A DNA stretch of 64,000 nucleotides from Lepus europaeus. Taxonomy: Eukaryota > Chordata > Mammalia > Lagomorpha > Leporidae. Both the position numbers and the translations under genes were made by a program. Each line of letters begins with the position of its first letter. The stretch's first letter is position 1. Shown in pieces: positions 45,714 to 55,160 of the stretch. The notes under the pieces were generated by a model that was not told the origin of the DNA, made no database searches, and saw only the letters and a list, made by a program, of their open reading frames with translations. The stretch covers positions 77,639,179-77,703,178 of the forward strand of contig NC_084840.1 of NCBI RefSeq assembly GCF_033115175.1, given 5' to 3'.

Positions 45714-45885
45714 GCAGAGGTTTTTAGTCTTAGCTTCTCAATCTTGGCTGCAGAAGGACCTGGAGAGTTTAGGGGAAAAAACAGCCACACCTTGCCTTGT
45801 ACACTCTGGGAGGTCAGAAGCGGCATTTCTCTAAAGCAGCTGGGGTGTTTGTGTAGCCAGAGTTGAGAATCCGTGGCTTTCAGCA
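45714..45885. repeat. MER5-like DNA transposon remnant
   Basis: agcagaggtttttagtctta at one end and gttgagaatccgtggctttc at the other resemble the short inverted ends of MER5 elements. Weak. Confidence 0.35.
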
Positions 45886-47122
45886 AAACCTTAGGAAAGG
45901 CAGAAGTGGGAAGCAGGTGCTAATCAGCTGAGGGGTAGGGCATCTGCAGTGGGGAAAGAGATGAGCTCACTGCCCCAGAGAGTAAACAACTGCAGATAAG
46001 CAAGAAGCAGCTTGCAGGAGGCCTTGGGGCCCTCTCCCAGGTTATTATCAAGCAGTAGACAAGGCCAGAGAGGAGTAAGGTGAGGTCACCTGTGGGCAGA
46101 GCGGGGCAGGGGCCTGGAGGTAAGGGCAGGCCCTGACTTCACAGATACTGGATTGGGGAATGCCACCCTTGCTCCCTCTAGAGGGCAATTAAACGCAGTC
46201 CTAGTGTGTGGTGGCCATGGCAGCCATGTTGTAGGATCCCCAAACAGAAAAGCCGGACTGCATTTCAGAGGAAATGGGACTGATTGTTCTTGAGAATCTG
46301 AAACATAGGGTACTTATGGGGAGTTGTTCTTCTTAAAAGATTTGTTGTCACTGTTGTTGGGGAACCCTATGGAGAGAGAAACATTTGTCTGAAATCCAAC
46401 AAACAGGCCTACTTGATCTCACTTAATCTAAATCCTTGTCTGTCCTACCAAATCTCTATATTTCAAGACCAAGATGGAATTTTAGCGGTGTATGAGGTCA
46501 GTTTTCACAGCTCTTAAATTATAAGGTGGAAGGTCCTCTCCAGTCAATCACTTTGTGATTTTCCCTCCCCTTGACGACAGCATTGTGAAGATTCCTTTAA
46601 ACCCCATAGGCACCATGGGAATCACCCCTACTGAACTGGAGATAACACCGTGGGGACGGAAGGAGCACCTGGGTTGTCCATTCTGACAATAAGTGTGTTG
46701 TAGGGGGGTTATAGTAAAGCAAAACATTCTGAGGAGTTTACAATATAGCTTAATCATGATGCGCTTTACTGTAATACTTGGGATCCTGAGGAGGGAGAGT
46801 AGGCCTTGTTCACATGGAATTATGACACAGGTGCACTTCAGTAAGAATGCATAAGGTCAGAGATAACACATTTAGCCATCTGCTCAGAAAGGATGTGCTG
46901 AGAATCTATTCTGTGCCAGGCCCTGCTCCGGAAGGCTTCCAGGAGGAGGAAGCATTTCATATGGACGTTGGCTTGTTGGCAACAGGTATAAATTAGGATT
47001 TAAAAAGCCCAGGGTGCAATCCAATAAAGAAAATGTGTTATTTGGTATATGGAACTTGAAACATCTGTTTTGATCAGAATAGGATAATTCATCTAAAATC
47101 AGTTTACTGACTGACATCTCAA

Positions 47123-47412
47123 GAGGAGCAGGCTTGTGGCCTAGTGGTTAAGACACTGGCCTTCCACATCGAGGTGCTGGGGTCCATCCCTGGCCCTGGC
47201 CCTGGTTCCAGCTTTCTGCCAAAGCAGATCCTGAGGACAGCGGTAATGGCTAAAGTCACGGAATCCCTGCTATCCACATGGGAAACCTTCACTGAGTTCC
47301 CTGCCCCAGTTTCAGATCCAGTCACTGCAGGCATTTGGAGAATGAACCAAAAATGAGAGTACTTGCGTTCTGTGGCTCTGTGTCTCTCTGCCTCTCAACA
47401 AAACAAAAAAGT
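47123..47412 (+). mobile_element. CSINE, old subtype
   Basis: agaggagcaggcttgtggcc head, tagtggttaagacactggcc, and an A-rich tail of cctctcaacaaaacaaaaaa. Confidence 0.85.
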
Positions 47413-48684
47413 AAATTAATATGTTGGAGAATTTAGGGGAAATTTTGCTTTAGTTCTGGTTTCAATAAAGCTATTCATCTTAAACCAGTTCCAGTAGATT
47501 CATCCGGCTCATTTCTGGACAGCTGAATGTCAGTTTATGTGTGATTCGTATTTCAGACATCAATCTTATACCAAATACTTAAGACAGTTCAGAATATTTA
47601 ACGAGTTAAGAAGCTTGTGGATTTAAAAAGCACTAAAGCAAAAGACTATATTGAAAATTAATTAGAAGACATAAACCCTATCTATAATTTACAAAGTCCC
47701 TGACATTGGAGTCGTGGACAACTGCTGTATCTTTAAATTAGCTAGAAGTTCTCCTTTTCTTCAAAATCAAAGATCCAAAGTGCTAAGAAACAGACAAACA
47801 AGCCACAAGCACAACAGAGAACTTTGATCAGTGTCAGTTTATGGTGCAATGGTCAGGTGAACTGACAGCAACAAAGATAATGTACTAAGCTCAAACTCTG
47901 AATAAAGTTAAAGATTTTAACTGGGTAAACATAACTTCAAAGTAATATCAACAACTGATAAAATAGCTCATCCAATATGAATTTCTGTGATCTTTATGAA
48001 GCAATTTTTTAGAAAAGTTCTTCAGTAAATTGGCCATTTTTGGAACTGGTCCTCTAGCGAATTGATTTTCAGAGAAACAGTTTGTAGGGCATTGAGTTTC
48101 CCCAGATAACCTAAACCTATCTGGTTGCAGGTGCTTCTGGGGCACTGTCCTTTCTACTCTGTGTTCTGGACTGAGACAGGCTGCCTTGTGAACTGCGAGT
48201 AGTGGGATGGAGCCGACCTTCTGCCCTCAGAGCCAGCACCGAAGTCATTTCTATGCATCTTCCATAAAGGACGCCCCTCGGGTGAAACTCAGGGTTCCCA
48301 GCTCCTAGAAGACCACCATGTGGGTCCCAACAAATCCCTTCTTCCAGGCTTCTAACCCGGGACCAGCCCCCCTTTGGGTGGGGCCCACCCAGGAGCCTCC
48401 ACCTTAAGGGAGCTCCCAGGAGGTCCTTGGGCACTGCTGAGGGGTGGCTCTTCTGAACTCTTAAATTCCATGCCATGGTCTTGTGGGCAGCTCACTCTGA
48501 GACCTGTATATAGTGAGCAGTCTCTTGGGGTAATAAAGAGTTTCAGCTGTTTTCTCTAAGAATAAAGAGCTGTTCTGGTACTGCAGAGTAGAAGTGGACA
48601 CCTTCACAGAGGGAAATGGATGTCCTGCCTGCTTTTAGGTGGAGATGGGGAGGCCAGAGAGCTCCTCCTGTGCCTGCTATTTCC
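47413..48684. other. Intergenic DNA with a GC-rich module
   Basis: AT-rich to about 48100, then GC-rich 48120-48480, followed by tatatag and two AATAAA hexamers (48532-48537 and 48561-48566). No long frame with recognisable protein. Could be the end of a decayed LTR. Confidence 0.45.

Positions 48685-48725
<41 letters not shown>
48685..48725 (+). repeat. (TATC)n microsatellite, about 10 units
   Basis: Uninterrupted tetranucleotide run where the A-tail of the adjacent minus-strand CSINE should be. Confidence 0.95.
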
Positions 48726-48727
<2 letters not shown>

Positions 48728-48975
48728 GAGAGGCAGAAACAGAAAAAGAATACTCGCATCCATTGGTTCACTATCCAAATACCCACAACAGCCAAAGGCT
48801 GAAACAAGGAGCCAGGAACTCATGGATGGCAGAAACGCGAACACTTGAGCCATCATCTGCTACCTCCAAGGGTCTGAAGGAGCTGGGACCAGGAGTTGAA
48901 ACCAGGCACCCCAGTGAAGGACATGCTTGTCTTAACCAGAGTCTTAACTGCAAGACCAGATGCTTGCCCTGGCTT
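48726..48975 (-). mobile_element. CSINE whose tail has become a tetranucleotide repeat
   Basis: tgagaggcagaaacagaaaa, ggttcactatccaaataccc and the degenerate head up to gcttgccctgg mark a diverged minus CSINE. Confidence 0.8.
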
Positions 48976-49150
48976 GGTAACCTTATGCCAAGGTGAAATG
49001 TGCGGGTGCTATATTCTGATCGCCTTCACTTATCTTATTCTACTGACTTCTTTTTCACAGAGCATGTATACTTTTTACTATAGAAACAATAAGTTTAAAA
49101 TAATTCTATTTGCTCTCTCTGGGATCCTGGAGAATCAGGGAGTTTCTTGA

Positions 49151-49445
49151 GGGGGCCTGGCATCTCCTACAGGTGCCAGTTCAAGTCCCGGCTGTTTCTC
49201 TTCTGATCCAGCATCCCTGCTGATGGCCTGGGAAAGCAGTGGAAGATGGCCCAAGTGCTTGGGTCCCTGCACCCACATGGGAGACCCAGAAGAAGCTCTT
49301 GGCTCCCAGATCAGTCCATCTCTGGCCATTGTGGCCATTTGGGGAGTGAACCAGCAGATGGAAGACCTCTCTCTCTGTCTTTCCCTCTCTCTGTCTGTAA
49401 CTCTGCCTCTCAAGTAAATAAACAAATCTTTTAAAAAATTAATAC
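49151..49445 (+). mobile_element. CSINE, 5' part truncated or diverged
   Basis: aggtgccagttcaagtcccg, catgggagacccagaagaag, ending in cctctcaagtaaataaacaa. Confidence 0.88.
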
Positions 49446-51479
49446 AAATTTTTAAAAATTAAAATAAAAAGAAGACTGCCCAAAGCCAGCCAGCAGAACA
49501 GGCCCTAGACTTCAAGCCTGGAACCCAGGAGTCCTGACTCCCCCACTCTTGGGACTTGAGGTCCGAGCAGACCAGTGGGGTTCCTGACCCCTCCACTCCC
49601 TGCTAGAAAGGTTCCCCCAACCTGTGCGGTGGCTGCCCTGGGGTACTCCTTGCCAGGAGATGTGGTCTGGCCTGGCCTGGCTGTAGGAGGCTTGAGAGCC
49701 CACCTTTTCCCTTTGTTTTCACCACCCCAGGATCCTGCAGGACCCCTACTGCAGCCTCCGTCTACACAGGAAGAGAGTCATCAGTCATCAGCAGCTGTCT
49801 TGAGAAGTCACCAACTCCCTGACCTAGTCAGAGGCTCTACTCGTCTCACTGGGGAAACAGAACTAAGACCCTGAAAGCCAACAAAGGAATCTTAAGAACA
49901 AACCAGAGGTTCTCAGTGCTGTGTGGAGTGAGCTTCCCCCAGTACACAAACCACCCCCTCCCTACTCCAAGCCATTCTACCATGGTCTGGGGAGGGACTG
50001 GCAGAAAGAACCCCTCTACCCCCAACCCCTATACCCAGAGCTTGCTGGCTCCCCTGTGCCTGCCGGAATTGTGTGAGAGCATCAGCACTGCCACAATTCA
50101 GAGATGGGCTGGCCTGGCCCGGGACCCTGCCCAGGAAGAGGAGAAGAGGGGATTGGCTGATTAGAGGATTTAGTTAAACTGACAGGTGGAGAAACGGCTC
50201 CAGGAAGAGAAAGGAACACAAGGAGAATAAAGCCCCTAGCAGGAGAGAGACAGAGATGGTATATTCCACCACACCCTCCACCCACACCCAGTGCTGAGCA
50301 GGAGTGCCTGGGAAATAGGTTCCAACAGGTGTTTCTAGTAGACTTGGCCAATTCCTGCCTGTCAGGCAACATTTCCAGGCCTCTCAGGAGAGGCAGCCCC
50401 CAGCCTCCCTCTTAGAAATACAGACCCCACAGGAGAGTAGGGACTGTTTGCTCAGCATCCCGCCTGGAAGGGTGAGCTGCCCCAGGCCGCCCATCTTCAC
50501 ATGCCTTATCTCTGCTCAGGGTGCAGGGTTGAGGGAGGAGGAGAGGGAGGAAGATCTTTCTCCAACAGTCTTTGAGTGCAGGGGAACACCTTCAGCGCAC
50601 CTGGCGACACCTACAGCACCTGTACAATAATTAAGAAAATGCAGTACAGGCCTTGAGGGGCTTCTGGTCTGGGTCTGGTGGGAAAGGTTCTGAAACCCTT
50701 GAGGTCGCAGGGGCTCTTCCCTGCAGAAAGGTCTCCAGGGATGAGAACGGGAGCCAGATCAGGGGTCAGGTCTGTGGTTGCCTCTGTTCCTTCTCCATAC
50801 CTCCCTCTCTCATCCCTCTGCCTGGTCCCCTGCCAGCCATTCTCCCACCCTCGGAGTCCCGAAGGGGACAGCAGTTCCCTTCCCTACCTCTTACCCATCC
50901 CACGCAGCTCCAGCCTCCCTGCCCTGCAGCCCAGGCTGAGGAGGCAGGAAGCCATCGGGAGGGATCCGGGCCACACTCTGAAGGCAGGGCCAGGAGGGAC
51001 AAGGTGGCCATGTCAAAGGACCACAAGACAGTGAGGGGCCCAATGGGGGCAGATCAGGGAGAAGCTCCACAGAGGCAGCAGCCCCTCCTCATTGTCCTTG
51101 TCAACTCCTCACTCCCCCGGCTTTGTGCTGAAGCCTGCAGAAAGGGAAAAGGCCCCGCCACTCAGCAGCACCACAGGTGTGTGCCTGTCACAGGTGCACT
51201 CTCATCACAGGTGTGTCAGATTGAGGGGGCGGCAGGCATATTTTGCAATAATGCCCCAGGGAGGGTGGGGGTGGGGGCTGGGGGGATACTGGCTCTGCCT
51301 CTCTCCACCGAAAGGTAGAAACCACTTACTGGGCAGAGCTAGAACATGATTAAGGAAGTCACTGCTGATTGTTGGACATAAAACTCAAACAAAAACATAT
51401 GAAAATCGCATTTTACAGAACAGGAAGCAGAACCCAGGCCTGTTGAGTGACTCGTGGCCTAGAATTGGCCTAGCAATTT
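49446..51479. other. GC-richer intergenic DNA upstream of the CALML5 interval
   Basis: No interspersed repeat recognised over about 2 kb. The open frame of 221 codons at 50653-51318 resembles nothing known and fits chance in GC-rich DNA. Regulatory content is possible but not shown by the sequence alone. Confidence 0.5.
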
Positions 51480-51805
51480 CTTTAAAGATTATTTGTTTAT
51501 GTGAAAGGCAGAGTTTCAGAGAAAGGGAGAGACAGAGAGAGATCTTCCATCTACGGGTTCATTCCCCAGATGGCCATAATTGGTGGGGGATGGGCCAGAC
51601 TGAAGGCAAGAGCCTGGAGCTTCTTCTAGGTCTCCCACATGGGTAGCACGAGCCCAAGAACTTGGGCCATCTTCCACTACTTTCCCAGGAGCATTATCAG
51701 GGAGCTGGATTGGAAGTGGAGCAGCAGGGACTCAAATAGGTGCCCATAAGGGATCCAAGCATTGCAGGCAGTACCTTTACCTGTTATGCCACAATGTTGG
51801 CCCTA
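51480..51805 (-). mobile_element. CSINE, first of a tandem pair
   Basis: Minus CSINE flanked by cctagcaattt and cctaacaattt. Confidence 0.9.
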
Positions 51806-51818
51806 GCCTAACAATTTT

Positions 51819-52150
51819 TTTAAAGATTCATTTATTTATTATTTGAAAGAGTTACAAAGAGGCAGAGGGAGAGAGAGAGAGAGAGAGAGGTCTTCCATCC
51901 ACTGGTTCATTCCCCATATGGCCACAACAGCCGGAGCTAGGTCAATCCGAAGCCAGGAGCCAAGAGTCTCTTCTGGGTCTCCCACGTGGGTGCAGGAGCC
52001 CAAGCACTTGGCCAATTTTCTATTGCTTCACCAGGCCATAGCAGAGAGCTAGGTTGGAAGTGGAGCCGCCTGGTCTCGAATCAGCACCCACATGGGATGC
52101 CGGCACTGCAGGCAGTGGCTTAACCCTCCTCGCCACAGCACTGACCCCAC
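51819..52150 (-). mobile_element. CSINE, second of a tandem pair
   Basis: Same orientation as its neighbour. Flanked by cctaacaatttt and ccttacaatatttt, so it used or re-used the same target. Confidence 0.9.
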
Positions 52151-53189
52151 CCTTACAATATTTTATACCACACAAGAATGGCATAAATCTCAGTTCAAAA
52201 ATTGGCCCTACTTGCTATCAGGATGGGAGCAGCAACCACTCCAGCCATCAGTCTTCCTGCTCCATCTTCTTTCCTGTCCACAACGCCTCTCTGGGGTGCA
52301 CCCTTTGGACCGAAGTGGCAGGAGCAATGTCGGAGGTGCAAGAGGCTGTGAGGAAGCTGCCCCCAGAAGAAGTCTGAGCAGCACTGGACTGCAGGTGCAG
52401 GGTGGGACAGGGGTGTGACAGGAAGAACTCTCAGCCTTGGGAACACATCCCCCCCCCAAGCACCTGACTGGCAAGGAGCCCCCACCTCCAGGGTCACCTG
52501 CTACCCCTTTCCGATTCCAGCATGCTGGGCTCTAGCCATTTCCTGAAACTGGCTTCTATCCATGAAAAGTGGGCCTCAGGTCCAGGAGAACGGAAACACC
52601 AGGTATGCCTCCCACTCTTCCTCAGACCTGTCCTGCCCCTGAGGGGGGTTTTCTCTACCCCTGCTCTCTCTCCAGCCTCAGTTTTTCAGAGTTGGGAGCC
52701 GTCCTGATCCCTTCCGTGTGGTCAGAGTCTCTGTGAGAACAGCTTGCAGTGCAAACTGCCCCGGACAGAATGTTCCAAGCTTTAAAAAAAAAAAAAACTA
52801 CCAGATCTTGAATCTCAAATACAAGACACACACACACACAGAGTTTTTTTAAGGTTACAGTACAGCAGGCCGTACATAGAGGATGCCATCCTTCCTAGGT
52901 TGTGACACAAGTGGTGCTGCACATCCTAGACTCTAACCATGGTTTCTGGTCCTTACCAGCAGCTCAGATAGCCCCTAAAGCCAAAGAGGCCTGTGCCCTC
53001 CCTCCCACTCAGTATGGCCACTCACCTTTTCTCCTCCTCGGTCATCAGGGGAGGCAAGAAGTAGACTGTGGGGCCTATTCAAGTCAGTTCTCCCACCCTG
53101 GCCAAGGGACTGTAACTCAAAAGAACAATGACTGTACTCTTTGGGGCCCTCATATTCTCCTCTTGCCAGTCAAACATCAAGAGCACAAC
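52151..53189. other. DNA between the tandem CSINEs and the CALML5 3' end
   Basis: Holds the left inverted arm and a (CA)n run at about 52827-52841. Nothing else recognised. Confidence 0.6.
52584..52782 (+). repeat. Left arm of inverted repeat around CALML5
   Basis: 199 bp that match the reverse complement of 54373-54571 with about three substitutions (for example gaggggggtt against gagggaggtt, and cagcctcag against cagccccag). A 14-A run follows at 52784-52797. The arms do not belong to a repeat family I recognise. Confidence 0.93.
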
Positions 53190-53203
53190 CGAACTTTGCA
53201 TTC

Positions 53204-53345
53204 TTTTTATTTGGATCATCACATCAGTTAGAGACCCCTCACAACAGCCCTGTGAGGTAGGGAGCACCCATTCCACCACTGGGAGAAGAGGAGAGCCCAG
53301 CCCGGGGAAGGCTGCCTTTTGCCCAGGGTCTCATCAGGCAGAGAG
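53204..53345 (-). mobile_element. MIR in the CALML5 3' UTR
   Basis: Plus strand reads the MIR reverse complement: cctcacaacagccctgtgag, gtagggagcaccc, tgcccagggtctcatcaggc. In the minus (transcribed) sense it ends at the AATAAA. Confidence 0.65.
53206..53211 (-). terminator. CALML5: Candidate CALML5 polyadenylation signal (AATAAA)
   Basis: First AATAAA found on the minus strand downstream of the stop, about 335 nt away. Lies at the end of a MIR. Confidence 0.55.
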
Positions 53346-53546
53346 GGGTCTCGAGCAGCCCCCAGTGGCACAGCAGCACGCAGGGCAGGAGAGCAGAGTC
53401 TTCTCACCAGTGAGGAACTTCCCATCCACCAATCCAGACTTTCCTTTTTCATCCCCATCACAAAAGCAAGGTCCCCCAAGAAGGTACAAGAACCTAGCAG
53501 GCCAGAGTCAGGTAGACAGATGGGTGGGGCCGGTGTCCCCCAAACC

Positions 53547-53996
53547 TCACTTTTGGGTGAAAATGTGCATGAATTCCTCGTAGTTCACCTTGCCATCCTT
53601 GTCTGTGTCGGCCTCTTGGATCATAGCATTCAGCTCCTCATGAGAAAGCTTCTCCCCCAGCTTGCTCATGACCTGCTTGAGCTCTTCCACACTAATGTGG
53701 CCATCACCATTCAGGTCAAAGGCTCGGAAAGCTTCCCGCAGGTCCTGCTCGCTGCCCCCTCCCTTCATCATCCTGACCATCTCTGCCAGGAACTCTTGGA
53801 AGCTGATGGCTCCGTCTCCATCCTTGTCCACTCGGGCGATGAGAGCCTTCAGCTCCTCCTCCGAGAGCTTCTTGCCCAGCAACTGCATCACTGCGCCCAG
53901 CTCCTCGATGTTGATGGTGCCATCCCCATTCTTGTCGAACCTGGAGAAGGCCTGCTTGAACTCAGCCACCTGCTCTGGGGACAGCTCCTCAGCCAT
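53547..53996 (-). CDS. CALML5: CALML5 (calmodulin-like skin-type protein), intronless
   Basis: 149 residues, [13 protein letters not shown] to MHIFTQK, no introns. Four EF-hands have canonical 12-residue loops: D21-E32 ([12 protein letters not shown]), D57-E68, D94-E105 and D130-E141, each with acidic position 12 and glycine at position 6. All four should bind calcium. The two lobes are joined by a linker at about 72-83 ([12 protein letters not shown]). The ATG at 53996 has G at -3 and +4. The frame runs upstream to a TTG at 54041 but no in-frame ATG exists there. CALML5 is preferred over CALML3 because it is the first calmodulin-like gene after NET1 and is on the opposite strand, as I recall for human, and because its sequence departs clearly from calmodulin and CALML3. 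Known role: epidermal calcium sensor in keratinocyte differentiation. Confidence 0.9.
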   Translation of the reverse strand: MAEELSPEQVAEFKQAFSRFDKNGDGTINIEELGAVMQLLGKKLSEEELKALIARVDKDGDGAISFQEFLAEMVRMMKGGGSEQDLREAFRAFDLNGDGHISVEELKQVMSKLGEKLSHEELNAMIQEADTDKDGKVNYEEFMHIFTQK

Positions 53997-54372
53997 GCCT
54001 GCGTCTCCTGTAGCTTGCCGAGCTTCCGAGCTTGCTGCCAATGTGCTGCTCGCAGAGCTTCTGGTTCAGAACTCAGGGCAGCTGCTGGGACTGAGCAGTG
54101 TCTGTGGGGAGCCTTGCCCTGGCATGGGAACCCCCTCCTTTTCTGCATTTGGAGCAAAGGGAGGAGAAATGTTCCCACCCTTCCCTGGGGCAAGATCCTC
54201 CTCCTAGGGAGGGACAAACCAGCTGCAGACAAGGAATCCAGGACTTGGAGTGGGAGGGTTCCCTCTAGGAGAGTCAGTGGGAACCAGCATGTTTAACACA
54301 CAGTAGGGTCTCAGACCTACCTGCCTCTCTTGGCTCTGACCACAGCTTGGAACCAAGCTCTTGGCCTTGACC
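53997..54372 (-). promoter_or_regulatory. CALML5: CALML5 upstream region (5' UTR and proximal promoter, inferred)
   Basis: Between the start codon and the right inverted arm. No TATA box recognised. Assigned by position only. Confidence 0.4.
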
Positions 54373-54571
54373 AAGTTTGGAACATTCTGTCCGGGGCAGT
54401 TTGCACTGCAAGCTGTTCTCACAGAGACTCTGACCACACGGAAGGGATCAGGACGGCTCCCAACTCTGAAAAACTGGGGCTGGAGAGAGGGCAGGGGTAG
54501 AGAAAACCTCCCTCAGGGGCAGGACAGGTCTGAGGAAGAGTGGGAGGCATACCTGGTGTTTCCGTTCTCCT
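54373..54571 (-). repeat. Right arm of inverted repeat around CALML5
   Basis: Lies 377-575 bp upstream of the CALML5 start codon on the transcribed strand, so it probably covers proximal promoter or 5' sequence. Nearly identical to 52584-52782 in opposite orientation. Confidence 0.93.
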
Positions 54572-54817
54572 CTCAGCTGGGGCTGGTGGATGGTTGGGAG
54601 CATTGAGTCTGCCTGGTGGCCACACCTCATCCAGTTTCCAGGCCAGGGAAGGCAACATGTCCAAGACAGAGGACAGAACTCTTGGCCTTTACCTCCTGGA
54701 GAGCAAAGAGTAGGGTTTGCAGCTGGTATTGAGATGTTCTTTATCAAATGAGCCTTCTAAATGCAATTTTCAGAGGTGAGAGGAAAACTTTTTACCCAAC
54801 CCAAGATACTCCCTCTT

Positions 54818-55160
54818 TTTTTTTTTTTTTAAGATTTTTATTTATTTATTTGACAGGTAGAGCTACAGACAGTGAGAAAGAGACAGAGACAGAGAGAAAA
54901 GTCTCCCTTCCGTTGGTTCACTCCCCAAATGGCCTCCATGGCCAGAGCTACACCGATCCAAAGCCAGGAGCCAGGAGCTTCTTTCCTGGTCTCCATGCGG
55001 GTTCAGGGGCCCAAGCACTTGGGCCATCCTCCACTGCCCTCCTAGGCCACAGCAGAGAGCTGGACTGGAAGAGGAGCAACCAGGACTAGAACCTGGAGCC
55101 CATATGGGATGCCGGCGCCGTAGGTTGAGGATTAACCTAGTGAGCCACAGCGCCAGCCCC
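54818..55160 (-). mobile_element. CSINE with near-perfect target-site duplication
   Basis: Minus CSINE with poly-T and gacaggtagagctacagaca, flanked by aagatactccctctt at 54803-54817 and aggatactccctctt at 55161-55175. Confidence 0.94.

Larger units (their letters stand above)
44184..47122. other. Intergenic DNA with MIR and MER5-like remnants
   Basis: No gene recognised. MIR at 44600-44765 and a MER5-like patch at about 45714-45885. Confidence 0.5.
53190..53546 (-). other. CALML5: CALML5 3' UTR (end inferred)
   Basis: Ends shortly after AATAAA on the minus strand (plus TTTATT at 53206-53211). A MIR overlaps its distal part. Confidence 0.55.

Noticed and set aside
50653-51318. 221-codon + strand frame
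   Set aside because: GC-rich DNA with few stop codons, low-complexity translation, no homology recognised, no splice or promoter context.
53547-53996. CALML3 or calmodulin retro-pseudogene as identity
   Set aside because: The frame is intact, the sequence differs clearly from calmodulin, and position and strand next to NET1 fit CALML5.
53997-54041. N-terminal extension of CALML5 by 15 residues
   Set aside because: The upstream codon is TTG, not ATG, and the ATG at 53996 has a good context and gives a family-typical length.
53319-54296. 325-codon open frame on the + strand opposite CALML5
   Set aside because: Antisense shadow of a GC-rich, EF-hand coding region. The translation shows no recognisable domain and runs across non-coding DNA on both sides.
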